This document shows, one piece after another, positions 26,786 to 35,588 of a stretch of 64,000 nt of DNA. The position numbers and the translations under genes were made by a program. This DNA is from Devosia sp. (GTDB taxonomy: Bacteria > Pseudomonadota > Alphaproteobacteria > Rhizobiales > Devosiaceae): contig NZ_JANQAH010000007.1 in the NCBI RefSeq assembly GCF_024707125.1, positions 372,001 to 436,000 on the forward strand. The letters are read 5' to 3'. The first letter of the stretch is position 1; every line of letters starts with the position of its first letter. A model generated the notes under the pieces. It was not told where the DNA came from. It saw only the letters and a program-made list of their open reading frames with translations, and ran no database searches.

Positions 26786-27301
26786 ATGGCAGGCAGTGTG
26801 AACAAGGTCATTCTGGTTGGCAATCTGGGCAATGAGCCCGAAGTGCGCAACCTGCCCAGCGGGGGCAAGGTGGTGAACCTGTCGGTGGCGACATCGGAAC
26901 GCTGGCGCGATCGCAATACCGGCGAGCAGCGCGAAAAGACCGAATGGCACCGTGTGGTGATCTTCTCGGAAGGTCTGGCCAAGGTCGCCGAGCAATATCT
27001 GCGCAAGGGCAGCAAGGTCTATCTCGAAGGCCAGCTGCAAACCCGCAAGTGGCAGGACCAGTCGGGCGCTGACAAGTACTCGACCGAAATCGTGCTCCAG
27101 GGTTTTAATGCCTCGATGGTGTTGCTGGATGGCCGTGGCGAAGGCGCCGGTGACAGTGCTGGCGGCGGCGGTTTCCGCGGCAATGACGATGGCGGCTTCC
27201 GTGGCGTCAGCAACAATGCTGGCGGGGGTGGCGGTCGTCGTCCCTCGTCCAATGCGCCGGCGTTTGAATCCGGCGGGCTCGACGACGACATTCCGTTCTG
27301 A
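26786..27301 (+). CDS. ssb: Single-stranded DNA-binding protein
   Basis: SSB is 171 residues. The OB fold covers about residues 1-112 ([20 protein letters not shown] at the start, then [20 protein letters not shown]). A Gly/Asn-rich disordered linker (residues 120-160) leads to the conserved acidic tip DDDIPF, which recruits repair partners. The LexA box upstream and a strong terminator downstream indicate an independent SOS-inducible transcript. Confidence 0.96.
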   Translation: MAGSVNKVILVGNLGNEPEVRNLPSGGKVVNLSVATSERWRDRNTGEQREKTEWHRVVIFSEGLAKVAEQYLRKGSKVYLEGQLQTRKWQDQSGADKYSTEIVLQGFNASMVLLDGRGEGAGDSAGGGGFRGNDDGGFRGVSNNAGGGGGRRPSSNAPAFESGGLDDDIPF

Positions 27302-27313
27302 GATTGCTTACTC

Positions 27314-27345
27314 AAAGGGTCGCTTCGGCGGCCCTTTTCGTTTCA
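27314..27345 (+). terminator. Intrinsic terminator of ssb
   Basis: A 10-bp stem (27314-27323 with 27328-27337, one G-U pair) closed by a TTCG tetraloop is followed by TCGTTT. Confidence 0.88.
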
Positions 27346-27762
27346 GGCGGGGTCTTCGCTGCCGCGGGGTGCCGAGGGCCGCGAGAGGACGTACCAGGCG
27401 CAGCCGCCGATGATGGTGGCAACAAGCAGGAAGAGCCACCAGGCGGGGTGGGCGGCAAAAAGAAAGATCAAAAAGCCGACGGCCATGCCGGTGCAGGCCA
27501 TGAGTTTGGCGCGCGGGGGAATGACACCATATTCGCGCCAGTTGACGATGGTGGGACCGAGCGTTGCGTGGCCGAGCAGCCAGCTTTCGAGGCGCTGCGA
27601 AGACTTGGAAAAGCACCAGGCGGCGAGGATGAGGAAGATCGTCGTCGGCATGAGGGGCACGAAGATGCCGATGATGCCGGTGATCAGCAGGATGAAGCCG
27701 AGGACCAGATAAAGGGCGCGCATCAGCCGGTTGCGGGCGAGGGGCGATTGCGGCTCAATCAT
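27343..27762 (-). CDS. DUF454 (YbaN) family membrane protein
   Basis: This 139-residue inner-membrane protein has three or four hydrophobic segments. The family core is [20 protein letters not shown] followed by [15 protein letters not shown] and ESWLLGH, giving a YbaN/DUF454 match. Function is unknown. It overlaps dtd by 4 nt and is probably translated from the dtd transcript. Confidence 0.85.
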   Translation of the reverse strand: MIEPQSPLARNRLMRALYLVLGFILLITGIIGIFVPLMPTTIFLILAAWCFSKSSQRLESWLLGHATLGPTIVNWREYGVIPPRAKLMACTGMAVGFLIFLFAAHPAWWLFLLVATIIGGCAWYVLSRPSAPRGSEDPA

Positions 27763-28199
27763 TGGTCGGTATCCAGCCAGATGGTGACCGGCCCGTCATT
27801 GACGAGCGCAACCTTCATGTCGGCACCGAAAATGCCGTTGGCAACGGGGACGCCGGATGCGGTGAGGGCGGCGGAGAATTTTTCGTAGAGATCGCGGCCG
27901 CGTTCGGGCGGGGCGGCACGGGAAAAGCCGGGGCGGTTGCCCTTGGTATCGGCGGCAAGGGTGAACTGGCTGACGACGAGGGCAGAGCCGCCAATGTCGA
28001 GCAGCGAGCGGTTCATCTTGCCGGCATCGTCCTGAAAAATGCGCAGTTTTGCGATTTTCTGGGCCAGCCAATCGGCGAGATCGTCGGTGTCGTCCTGCAT
28101 GGCACAGACGAGCACGAGAAGACCCGGACCGATCTGGCCTGATATCTCGCTGTCGACGGTGACGGAGGCGGACTGGACGCGTTGGACGAGGGCTCGCAT
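27759..28199 (-). CDS. dtd: D-aminoacyl-tRNA deacylase
   Basis: Dtd is 146 residues and frees D-amino acids from mischarged tRNA. Both active-site motifs are present: [20 protein letters not shown] (about residues 77-96) and the Gly-cisPro motif NDGPVTI near residue 132, preceded by GIFGADMKV. It is the first gene of a two-gene unit with the DUF454 gene. Confidence 0.95.
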   Translation of the reverse strand: MRALVQRVQSASVTVDSEISGQIGPGLLVLVCAMQDDTDDLADWLAQKIAKLRIFQDDAGKMNRSLLDIGGSALVVSQFTLAADTKGNRPGFSRAAPPERGRDLYEKFSAALTASGVPVANGIFGADMKVALVNDGPVTIWLDTDQ

Positions 28200-28251
28200 G
28201 GCTTTCCTTTAGCCGCCAATCTTTGAGTTTTGTAGTCAGAAAATGAGGGTA

Positions 28252-28275
28252 TTGACCCTCACGCGGCGTCAGGGT
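28252..28275 (+). promoter_or_regulatory. MerR-type promoter/operator
   Basis: The -35 TTGACC (28252-28257) overlaps an operator dyad ACCCTCACGC-G-GCGTCAGGGT (28255-28275; one mismatch between arms). A dyad placed in a long -35/-10 spacer is the hallmark of MerR regulation. It lies about 33 bp before the MerR gene, suggesting autoregulation. Confidence 0.65.
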
Positions 28276-28307
28276 GCAGAAGCATTGCTCGCGGAGAATG
28301 TGGACTG

Positions 28308-29078
28308 ATGAAGACCTATACCGTTCAGCAATTGGCAGAACTTGCCGGCGTGTCGGTGCGCACGTTGCACCACTATGACGAGATTGGTCTCCTGAAGCCC
28401 GCATTCACCGGCGAAAACCGCTATCGCTACTATGGAGAAGAGGAATTGCTGCGCTTGCAGCAGATCCTCATCCACAGGGCGCTCGATATTCCGTTGATGG
28501 AGATCGGCGCCATTCTGGATGCGCCTGACTTCGACAGGCTGGCCGTGCTGCGCGAGCAGCGCGATCGGCTCGAGAGCGAGGCAAAGCGGTTCGCCGGCAT
28601 GGTGAGGACGATCGACCGCACGATCGCCCGTCTCGAAGGAGAGACTGCAATGCAGGACAATGAACTTTATTCCGGGCTGATCGCGCCGGAAAAGCAGGCC
28701 GAATATGAGGCCTGGCTCGTTGAGCGCTTTGGCGGGGATATGGAGGCGCGGATTGCCCGGAGCCGGAAGGCCATGGGCGAGATGAATGAGGAGGAACGCG
28801 CAGGGATGATGGCCGACCTTCAGCGCGTGGAGGAGGCGCTGGCGGAGGGATTTCGGCGGGGATTGCCGCCGCAGGCGACGGCGCTTGATCCGGCCATCGA
28901 GGCGCATCGGCGCTGGGTGGGGAGCGCGTGGGGGCGGGAGTGCACGCCGGAGGCCTATGGGGGATTGGCTGATGTCTATGAGCATCCGGATTTTCGGAAG
29001 CGGTATGAGGCGATTCAACCGGGGTTTGCCGAGTTTCTTGTGACGGCGATGCGGGCTTGGGCGCGACGACAGGGGTAG
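28308..29078 (+). CDS. MerR family regulator with TipAS effector domain
   Basis: This is a 256-residue transcription activator. The N-terminal winged helix-turn-helix is YTVQQLAELAGVSVRTLHHY followed by DEIGLLKPA, then a coiled-coil dimerisation helix (about residues 75-112) and a C-terminal TipAS-like helical domain (about 135-250) that in TipA binds thiopeptide-type and other cyclic peptides. Its likely operator lies immediately upstream. No adjacent exporter or resistance gene is present, so only autoregulation can be inferred. Confidence 0.88.
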   Translation: MKTYTVQQLAELAGVSVRTLHHYDEIGLLKPAFTGENRYRYYGEEELLRLQQILIHRALDIPLMEIGAILDAPDFDRLAVLREQRDRLESEAKRFAGMVRTIDRTIARLEGETAMQDNELYSGLIAPEKQAEYEAWLVERFGGDMEARIARSRKAMGEMNEEERAGMMADLQRVEEALAEGFRRGLPPQATALDPAIEAHRRWVGSAWGRECTPEAYGGLADVYEHPDFRKRYEAIQPGFAEFLVTAMRAWARRQG

Positions 29079-29126
29079 AGGGCCCGCCTCCTGCTTCAGC
29101 TCGCCAATGTCGGTTGCCATCGCGGG

Positions 29127-29213
29127 TCGTCCCCCTCGGGCTTGACCCGAGGGGGCTGTATTTACTGACGCATTGCGAAGTGAAGTGTCCTCGGGTCGGG
29201 CCCGAGGATGACG
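29127..29213. repeat. Palindromic repeat (family C, CTCGGG type)
   Basis: CCCTCGGGCTTGACCCGAGG near 29133 and CCTCGGGTCGGGCCCGAGG near 29189 are each self-complementary and also pair with each other across about 30 bp. This resembles intergenic repeats common in Hyphomicrobiales. Confidence 0.75.
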
Positions 29214-29247
29214 GCCGGGGGTGGGACGGTTTTCTCGTATTCCACGG

Positions 29248-29313
29248 TGTCACCCCCGCGAAAGCGGGGATCCCCGTTGGGAAACAGAGGTCCCCGCTTT
29301 CGCGGGGATGACA
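29248..29313. repeat. Palindromic repeat (family A copy 2)
   Basis: The 23-bp arms 29248-29270 and 29291-29313 are complementary with one mismatch. Each arm contains the CCCCGCGAAAGCGGGG core. The 20-nt loop ends AAACAGAGG, closely resembling the loop of the copy at 59186. Confidence 0.88.
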
Positions 29314-29341
29314 TTGGTGGGGAGGTGAGGCTGGTTCCTCC

Positions 29342-29412
29342 TCATCACCGGGCTTGTCCCGGTGGTCTATGCGGAGGCGAGATGGATTGCCGGGACGAAC
29401 CCGGCAATGACG
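29342..29412. repeat. Palindromic repeat (family B copy 1)
   Basis: The element runs from TCATCACCGGGCTTGTCCCG through the shared centre GCGGAGGCGAGATGGATTGC to ACCCGGCAATGACGA. Its ends are complementary (GCCGGGCTTGTCCCGG type). Two further copies are at 40625 and 52128. Translated, this family gives the frequent pseudo-peptide VIAGLVPAIH. Confidence 0.88.
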
Positions 29413-29460
29413 ATGGAGGGGCGATTAAGGGGAGCAGGGGATGAGCGTTTTATCAGTGCT

Positions 29461-29493
29461 GAAAACGAAAAAGGGCGGCCTAAGGCCGCCCTT
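29461..29493 (-). terminator. Intrinsic terminator of the secreted-protein gene
   Basis: Read on the minus strand, a perfect 10-bp stem (29471-29480 with 29484-29493, TTA loop) is followed by TTTCGTTTTC, 20 bp after the stop of the gene at 29514-30041. Confidence 0.9.
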
Positions 29494-29513
29494 GGACAGA
29501 TATGCGTCGCTGA

Positions 29514-30041
29514 TTAGCGTGCGAAGGGGACGTCGGCGCGGAGGCTGTCGCCGGATTCGACGTAGACTACTTCGAAGGCCACGCTGATCGCGTCGCCATT
29601 GAGGGCGATCTGGGCGGAGATGTTCATGTCCTTGCCTTCCTCGTCGGGCGTGCGCTCCTTGAGGTTGAAGATCAGGCCACTGCCGCGCTTCTGGCCGACC
29701 GCAATGCCGCTGAAGGTGGCGTTGGAGGTCATGGCAGCTTCATAACGCCTGGAGGCGTCGACATAGGCCATTGTGCCCGCAACCGAGAGGTTGGTGCCGG
29801 CGAGGGTGCAGCGGCCGGAATAGTTGACCTTGTCGGAATTGCCCTGAGACAGGGAAAGGCGGCAGACGACGGATTCGGTCGAGGCGCCGACCAGCGTGCC
29901 GCGGCCGCGCCATTCACCGATATAGGATTTCAGAAGGGCGACTTCGTTGGGCCCGGCAAAAGCGGGCGTCGCGGCGAAGCCGGCCGAGAGAAGGATACCT
30001 GCCAGTGCAGCGGCACGGGACAGGGGTCCGAGAAAGGTCAT
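29514..30041 (-). CDS. Secreted protein of unknown function
   Basis: This is a 175-residue protein with a Sec signal peptide (hydrophobic core LAGILLSAGFAATPAFA, cleavage likely after AFA near residue 29). The mature part starts near LLKSYIGEWRGRGTLVG and alternates short polar beta-strand-like segments, compatible with a small beta-barrel, but I do not recognise a family. It carries a single Cys pair (VCRL and RCTL) that could form a disulfide. CGGAGG precedes the ATG and an intrinsic terminator follows, so it is expressed as a single gene. Confidence 0.8.
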   Translation of the reverse strand: MTFLGPLSRAAALAGILLSAGFAATPAFAGPNEVALLKSYIGEWRGRGTLVGASTESVVCRLSLSQGNSDKVNYSGRCTLAGTNLSVAGTMAYVDASRRYEAAMTSNATFSGIAVGQKRGSGLIFNLKERTPDEEGKDMNISAQIALNGDAISVAFEVVYVESGDSLRADVPFAR

Positions 30042-30162
30042 AGTGCAAAGCCTCCGAGTGTCACACCAAGCCCCCCGGCTGGTTATCGACGGTTGATAGC
30101 AAATTCAGTCAGATTCGGCGTTGTGTTTTCGTTATGTCATCCATGCTGGCGGGAAAACGGGG

Positions 30163-32562
30163 TCACGCAATTTTGGGATCAGGCGCTTCACCTTCGGTTC
30201 CGCCCTCGCGGGTGATGGTATCGCCCATCGGGTCGTCGGGTGTCGCGTCGTGGTCAGAGGTGCGAACGCGAATATTGCCGAGTTTGTGGAAGAACTTGCC
30301 ACCGGCCATCAGAAGGGCCGGCAGGATGAAGAGATCGCCCAGGATCGCCAGCGCCAGGGTGATGACGAAGAGCGAGCCGAAGAGGGCCACCTGCGGCAGT
30401 TCGGAGAACATGATGATGGCCGTGCCGGCGCAGAGGATGATCGTCGTGGCGACGATGGCCCCGCCAATGCGCAGGAGCGTGTGTTTCACCGCATCTTCAT
30501 GGCTGCGGCCTTCCTCGCGCCTGCCGTGGAGGTAGTGCGAGAGGAAGTGGACCGTGTCGTCGACGGCGATGCCGAAGGCGATGGTGAGGGCGATGACGGT
30601 GGTCAGCTGCAAGCCGGCGCCGGAATACCAGAGCCAGGCCTCGGTGCCGAGGATGGGGAACAGGTTCGGGATGGCTGAAGCCAGGGCGACGCGGAAGGAC
30701 TGGAAGGCGAAGCCGATGAGGCCGAGATTGACGATGACGCTGAGCGTCAGGTCCATTTGCAGACCGCGCACGATGTCGTCGGTGGCGAAGGTGGTCAGCA
30801 CGCGGAAGCCGCCGACTTCGGCGTCGGTTATGCCGGCGGAGACGAGTTCGGTTTCGACCCGATGGACGAGGTCTTTCAGGACATCGCTATCGATAATGGT
30901 GGGCATGAAGCCGGTGACCAGGGCCTGCGAGCCGTCTTCGGTGACAAAACGCTGACGCATGAAGGGGCCGACAGCCTCAAGCACTTCGGCCCGGGTGAAG
31001 CCCGAGTCCGTGTAGTTGGTCATGCTGGCGGCGGAGATGACCTTGTTCTCACCCAGCTCCGTTTCGAGAATTTCATGCACCAGCTTGATGCGCTGGAAAT
31101 CGACCTCGCCGACATCAGGATTGTGCTCGATGAGCGGCACGCGAACGTAGAGCGGGGCAACGCCACCCACGCCTTCGTCGATGTTTTCGGCCGCGGTAAG
31201 GGCAGTCGATTCCGTGGCGACGAAGTCTTCAAACGAGAAGCGCGGCTGGATGAGGAAATAGGGCACCAGCAACAGCAGCGTCGTGACGATGCCGGCAATG
31301 GCGATCGGGCGGCCGAAGCGGCTGGCGAGGAACCAGCTGAGGGGCAGGGGGGCGGTGAGGACCACGCTCGACTTGGGCGGGGCCTTGAAGCCGAGGCGCA
31401 CGGCGAGCTTCAACAGCAGCGGCTGGAAGGTCATGGTGCAGGCAAAGAGCAGGAACGAGCCCATGGCGCCGGCCATGGAGAATTCGCGTACGCCCTGGCC
31501 CGGAGTGAGTGAGAGCGAAGCGAAGCTGACCATGGAGATAAGCATGGTCAGCGCCGTCGCCGGGCCGACCAGTTTTATGGTCGCATCGACCGCCTTGTTG
31601 GGCTCCATGCCGTCGCGCCAATAGGCGAGCCAATTGAAGGTGAAGAACATGGACTCGGCAAAGGAGATCACCAGAACCAGCGTTGTGACGATGATGGTGA
31701 GGAAGGAGAAGGAGCCGAAGAACAGGAGGATCGTGCCCATGGCCCACATGACCGCGAGGAACGGCGTGGCGGCGACGATAAGGGCGCCGGCGATGGAGCG
31801 CAGCGCAAGCAGGGCGATGATGGAGCCGAGGGCGAAGCCGTAGACGGTGAACTTCACCTGGTCGTCGACCGCGGCGTTGAGCATTTCCGTGGTCCAGACG
31901 GGCGGGCCGGTGATCTCAATGCTGATATCGGCGGTCTGGAAGGGCGCGATGGTCTGGCGCAGGTTTTCGATCATGGCCTTGGCGCCACGCTCTTTCACCA
32001 CGTCCTGATTGGGGAACATGATGAGCACCACGCCATTGAGGTCGGGCGTGATGAGATTGCGCATCATGGGATCGTTCTGCTGCAGATCCATGAGGGCGAA
32101 GGCGACTTCGTCGGCGGTTTGCAGGCCTTCGGGCACAGCGGGCTCTGAGCCGCCATAGGCCGAGGGCTTTCTCAGCGTAAAGGGCGACATGGTGCCGACA
32201 GCGAACTCGTTGAGTTCAAGCTCGAAGGCGAGGCTACGGACCTGCTCGATGATTTCGGGTTCGGCGAGGCGCTCGGAATTGACGAGGACGTAGAGGTCGT
32301 TCTCGAAGGTGCCGAAGGTTTCGGAGAGATGCTCGTAGGCGTCGTAATAGTGTCCGGAATGGGCGTAGACCCGCAGCAAGTCGCCGTCGACATTGGCCTT
32401 GGGGATTTGCGTGAAGCACAGGACGGTAAAGAGCAGGACGCCGAGCGCCATGAGGCGCGGGTAGCGGACCGTGGTCAGGCCCAGATGCTCGAGGCCGAAA
32501 CCGATGGAGCGGTCGTAAGTGAGGCGGGCCAGGACACGCTTGAACCAGGAAGGAGAAGACAC
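30163..32562 (-). CDS. RND superfamily (MMPL-type) exporter
   Basis: This inner-membrane transporter of about 799 residues is of the RND/MMPL (SSD-containing) kind. It has the duplicated architecture: a first helix (ALGVLLFTVLCFTQI), a large periplasmic loop, six helices (first half including a sterol-sensing-like segment with FAESMFFTFNWLAYWRDG), then a second loop and six helices ending with IAFGIAVDDTVHFLSHYLHG, which carries conserved Asp residues of proton relay. The GTG at 32562 is chosen because VSSPSWFKRVLARLTYDRSI looks like a native start; an upstream ATG at 32715 would add 51 low-complexity residues. The substrate is unknown; relatives export lipids or hopanoids. Confidence 0.85.
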   Translation of the reverse strand: MSSPSWFKRVLARLTYDRSIGFGLEHLGLTTVRYPRLMALGVLLFTVLCFTQIPKANVDGDLLRVYAHSGHYYDAYEHLSETFGTFENDLYVLVNSERLAEPEIIEQVRSLAFELELNEFAVGTMSPFTLRKPSAYGGSEPAVPEGLQTADEVAFALMDLQQNDPMMRNLITPDLNGVVLIMFPNQDVVKERGAKAMIENLRQTIAPFQTADISIEITGPPVWTTEMLNAAVDDQVKFTVYGFALGSIIALLALRSIAGALIVAATPFLAVMWAMGTILLFFGSFSFLTIIVTTLVLVISFAESMFFTFNWLAYWRDGMEPNKAVDATIKLVGPATALTMLISMVSFASLSLTPGQGVREFSMAGAMGSFLLFACTMTFQPLLLKLAVRLGFKAPPKSSVVLTAPLPLSWFLASRFGRPIAIAGIVTTLLLLVPYFLIQPRFSFEDFVATESTALTAAENIDEGVGGVAPLYVRVPLIEHNPDVGEVDFQRIKLVHEILETELGENKVISAASMTNYTDSGFTRAEVLEAVGPFMRQRFVTEDGSQALVTGFMPTIIDSDVLKDLVHRVETELVSAGITDAEVGGFRVLTTFATDDIVRGLQMDLTLSVIVNLGLIGFAFQSFRVALASAIPNLFPILGTEAWLWYSGAGLQLTTVIALTIAFGIAVDDTVHFLSHYLHGRREEGRSHEDAVKHTLLRIGGAIVATTIILCAGTAIIMFSELPQVALFGSLFVITLALAILGDLFILPALLMAGGKFFHKLGNIRVRTSDHDATPDDPMGDTITREGGTEGEAPDPKIA

Positions 32563-32873
32563 GGGAACCCCGACTCCGCAAATGAGGCGACAATCGGACG
32601 AATCTCTAAGTGTTTCGCTCGGGTGCGTCCAGCGGTCGCAGGGGCTTGAACTGTGTGGAGCGCCGGCAGGTAACGCAGTGATGCTGTTCGGGGAAAAGTG
32701 TTGCGGGAGGAACACTGTTGGGTGGGACTGGCCAAGGGCGCATTCCCGAACTCGGTGGGCATCCTCCCCTTGACGGGGAGGGTCGGGGAGGGGTGTTCAC
32801 ACGCTCTAATTCGTGGCTCTTACACCCCCACCCATCGGTGGCCAGGACGATATCTGGCCCCGACCGAAGCAGG
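32563..32873. other. Intergenic gap with a C/G-rich repeat
   Basis: The gap lies between the RND exporter start and the oxidoreductase stop. No gene is supported. It holds the inverted repeat at 32763-32781 and C-rich flanks of a type common in Hyphomicrobiales spacers. Confidence 0.55.
32763..32781. repeat. Short palindrome in spacer
   Basis: CCTCCCC and GGGGAGG are separated by a 5-nt loop. The surrounding C-rich and G-rich tracts resemble known spacer repeats. Confidence 0.6.
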
Positions 32874-33755
32874 TCAGGCGCCCAGGGCTGCCTTGTTGGC
32901 GGTCAGGAAGTCGGCAAACGTGGTCGGCTTGCGGCCGGAATAACGTTCGACGACATCGGTGACGGCGCCATGGAAGCCTGTGACGGCGTCTCGCTGGAAG
33001 GCTACGAGGGCGGCGGCGAAGAAGTCCGGCAGGCCGGCGGCTTCGAGGCCCTTCTGCAGATCGGCCGGAGTCAGGGCGACCACGTTGACCGGCTTGCCGG
33101 TGAGCTTGGTGAAGAGCGCGGCGCGTTCGACATTGGTTACGGGAGCCGGGCCGGTGACGTCTTCAACAGTCTTGCCTTCGGCCGAAAGCAGGGCGCCAGC
33201 TGCGGTGCGGGCGGTGTCGGCGCGGGTGACGTAGGAAGTGCCGCGATCGCCGATGAGACCGAAGAGCTGGCCGGACGAGATCACATGGCCGGCGTCGGCC
33301 AGGGTGTTTTCCGCATACATGTGATTGCGCAGGATGGTGAAATCGAGCCCGCTGGCGGCGATGGCGACTTCGGTCCAGAAGTGTTCGGGATTGAGGCCGG
33401 CATCGGCGTCGGGACGTGCGGCGGGGGCCGAGGTGTAGACGATATGCTTTACGCCGGCGGCCTTGGCGGCATCGATGATGGCCTGCTGCTGGGCGACGCG
33501 GCGACCGACGGCATCGGTGCTGACGATGAGGACGCGTTCGACGCCAGCGAGGGCAGCGGCAAGGGTTGCTGGTTCATCGAAGTCGATCTTGCGGATTTCT
33601 GCGCCCTTGGCGGCCAGGTCCTGAAGCTTTGCGGGATCGCGGGTGCCGGCGATGACCTTGGTGGCGCCGCGGGCCAGCAGCTCTTCGACGGCGAGGCGGC
33701 CCAGCTTGCCGGAAGCGCCAGTGACCAGCAGGGTCGAATTGGTGAATTTGCTCAT
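32874..33755 (-). CDS. NmrA-like NAD(P)-dependent oxidoreductase (QOR2 type)
   Basis: This is a 293-residue atypical short-chain reductase of the NmrA/QOR2 group. The dinucleotide-binding motif TGASGKLGR lies at about residues 11-19, followed by a Tyr/Ser segment VYTSAPAARPD. Homologues reduce quinones or act as redox sensors. The ATG at 33755 is preferred because GGAGAG precedes it and the Rossmann strand follows directly. It is divergent from an HxlR-family regulator, a common pairing for quinone or electrophile responses. Confidence 0.87.
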   Translation of the reverse strand: MSKFTNSTLLVTGASGKLGRLAVEELLARGATKVIAGTRDPAKLQDLAAKGAEIRKIDFDEPATLAAALAGVERVLIVSTDAVGRRVAQQQAIIDAAKAAGVKHIVYTSAPAARPDADAGLNPEHFWTEVAIAASGLDFTILRNHMYAENTLADAGHVISSGQLFGLIGDRGTSYVTRADTARTAAGALLSAEGKTVEDVTGPAPVTNVERAALFTKLTGKPVNVVALTPADLQKGLEAAGLPDFFAAALVAFQRDAVTGFHGAVTDVVERYSGRKPTTFADFLTANKAALGA

Positions 33756-33890
33756 TTGTACTCTCCATTCCATGACGACACAGTTCGAACCGACTTGTCC
33801 GCCGCGTCGGCAGAGAGTAAGTATCGAAAGGAGAGTGCTATCTAGTCGCTGCCGAGGCGGCTGAAAAGGAGGCACTTTTTCGGGTGAAGA

Positions 33891-33904
33891 TTACCTTGAG
33901 GTAA
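33891..33904 (+). promoter_or_regulatory. Operator-like palindrome before the HxlR gene
   Basis: TTACCT-TG-AGGTAA is a perfect 6-bp-arm palindrome that ends 4 bp before the HxlR ATG at 33909 and overlaps its GAGG ribosome-binding site. It is a plausible autoregulatory HxlR site. Confidence 0.5.
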
Positions 33905-33908
33905 GTGC

Positions 33909-34313
33909 ATGCTGGACGGACAGGATATGGCCGCCATTTACATCGAACGCTGGAACGCCGCGGCGGAAGCCGGACCGGCGGCGCCATGCCCCGTGCGGAA
34001 TGTGCTCGACAAGATCGGCGACAAGTGGAGCATGTTGCTCGTCATGACGCTGGCGGCCGGCCCGAAGCGGTTCAACGAGTTGCACAGGGAAGTGCCCGAC
34101 ATTTCGCAGAAGATGCTGACGCAGACGCTGCGAGACCTGCAGCGCGACGGATATGTCGGACGGCAGGTGTTCGACACCAAGCCACCGTCTGTCGAGTATC
34201 GTCTGACGCCGCTTGGGCAGTCGCTGATCGTGCCGTTTGGGCAGTTGATCGAGTGGGCCAATCGCAGCTTTGACAAGATCGATGCCGCGCGGGCGGACTA
34301 CGACGCGCGATAG
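33909..34313 (+). CDS. HxlR family transcriptional regulator
   Basis: This 134-residue winged-helix regulator has the family core [20 protein letters not shown] (about residues 27-46), [20 protein letters not shown] and [10 protein letters not shown]. Cys27 sits at the position of the redox-sensing N-terminal cysteine of YodB/QorR-type members. Divergence from the NmrA-like oxidoreductase suggests that it controls that gene in response to electrophiles or quinones. The ATG at 33909 is used; 33927 is an alternative. Confidence 0.9.
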   Translation: MLDGQDMAAIYIERWNAAAEAGPAAPCPVRNVLDKIGDKWSMLLVMTLAAGPKRFNELHREVPDISQKMLTQTLRDLQRDGYVGRQVFDTKPPSVEYRLTPLGQSLIVPFGQLIEWANRSFDKIDAARADYDAR

Positions 34314-34420
34314 GAGCCGCGGTCAGAATCTTCGATAGTTGATCGAGGGTTCTGGATTGGGATTCTCAGCCAATGCGTCGCTCCCCGGTGGGACATATGA
34401 TGCCGGCGGAGGAAGCCAAG

Positions 34421-35092
34421 ATGGACGCCATCGACATCATATTGCCCATCGCTACGGCGATCGCGCTGAGTCCACTGCCGATCATTGCGGTTGTGCTGAT
34501 TGCCGGGTCGCCTGGTGCGCGGGTGTCCGGGCCGATGTATCTGGCCGGTTGGGCCGCGGGGCTTGTTGCTTTGGCGATTGCCGCGGCCGTCGTTACGCAC
34601 CTCGTGGGCGACATCGGGCCGACGGGAGAGGTGGTTCTGGACTGGCTGCGCGTGATCCTGGGCGGGCTGTTGCTCTGGGCAGCCGCCAGGAAGTGGAAAA
34701 CGCGCCCTCAGGGGCTCGAGGAACCCGCCACGCCGAAATGGCTGGATGCCCTCCGGCAGGTCGGTCCAGGTGCGGCGCTGCTCTGGGGCGCGACGCTGGC
34801 CGCAGTCAATCCCAAGCATGTTGGCCTGGTGCTGGCCGCCATGGCCTCTTTGGCCTACGTGCCGCTCTCCTCTGGCGAAATGATACTGAGCACGCTGCTG
34901 CTTGTGGCGCTGAGCTCGGGCCCGGTGGCGGCCGTCGTAGTTTCGCGGGCGATCGCCGGGGAGGCTGCGACGCCGCTCCTGTTGTCCATCGAGCAATTCC
35001 TGCTTCGCAACAACGATGTCATCGTGATGACCGTTCTGGGCCTCATCGGCATGGTCGTGCTGGGAAAGGGCCTGTCGGGCATTCTGGGCTGA
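34421..35092 (+). CDS. GAP/Sap family membrane protein
   Basis: This 223-residue inner-membrane protein has about six hydrophobic segments and is related to the LysE-like GAP (Sap, sulfolipid-1 addressing) group. Visible motifs are ALSPLPIIAVVLIAGSPGAR near the start and AAVNPKHVGLVLAAM in the centre, equivalent to the NPK motif of LysE exporters. The ATG at 34421 is preceded by GGAGGA at good spacing; in-frame upstream ATGs at 34373 and 34397 would add a polar extension. The transported compound is unknown. Confidence 0.8.
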   Translation: MDAIDIILPIATAIALSPLPIIAVVLIAGSPGARVSGPMYLAGWAAGLVALAIAAAVVTHLVGDIGPTGEVVLDWLRVILGGLLLWAAARKWKTRPQGLEEPATPKWLDALRQVGPGAALLWGATLAAVNPKHVGLVLAAMASLAYVPLSSGEMILSTLLLVALSSGPVAAVVVSRAIAGEAATPLLLSIEQFLLRNNDVIVMTVLGLIGMVVLGKGLSGILG

Positions 35093-35108
35093 CAGGCCGA
35101 TTTGTGGC

Positions 35109-35588
35109 CTAAAGCTGCAGGCGGTCGATGGTCATGGTCCAGCCGGCGAGCATGCCGGAGGACATCCATTCGGCGGTCTGGGGCTCGGTGAGCTGATCGG
35201 GGAGTTCGACGCGGAAGATCATCTGCGTGCCGTCCGCGACCTCGCGGAAGAGGATGGTTACCTGTGGTCCCAAGGCGAGGTTTTCGGGGTCGATTTTGGG
35301 CCAGCCGTCGACGGCGCCCCAGGTGAAGACGAGCTTTTTGGCCGGTTCGATCTCGCGGAAAATGCCGCCGGTCATGTAGCGGGTATCGGTATTGACGATC
35401 ATTTCCAGCCGCCAGGCACCGCCGACGCGGAGATCGACGGTTGTGGGAAGATCGCTGGTGAAGCCGGGATTCATGAACCAGCCGAGGTTTTCGGGCGCGG
35501 TCCAGGCGGCGAACACCATGTCAGGCGGGGCTGCAAAGGTGCGGGTGAGGGTGAAACCCCGGCCGAGCGAAAAGGTCGGTGCTGTCAT
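35109..35588 (-). CDS. AHSA1/SRPBCC domain protein
   Basis: This 159-residue protein of the START-like SRPBCC superfamily (AHSA1 type) begins with FTLTRTFAAPPDMVFAAWTA and contains GGAWRLEMIVN and WKxG-like positions, forming a helix-grip fold that holds a hydrophobic ligand. It is translationally coupled (4-nt overlap) to the ArsR-type regulator before it, a very common pairing. The ligand is unknown. Confidence 0.87.
   Translation of the reverse strand: MTAPTFSLGRGFTLTRTFAAPPDMVFAAWTAPENLGWFMNPGFTSDLPTTVDLRVGGAWRLEMIVNTDTRYMTGGIFREIEPAKKLVFTWGAVDGWPKIDPENLALGPQVTILFREVADGTQMIFRVELPDQLTEPQTAEWMSSGMLAGWTMTIDRLQL

Larger units (their letters stand above)
29079..29513. other. Intergenic cluster of three palindromic repeats
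   Basis: No gene is visible in this 435-bp gap. It holds three consecutive palindromic elements from different families (29127-29213, 29248-29313, 29342-29412) and then a minus-strand terminator. The elements are separated by only about 30 bp. Confidence 0.75.
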
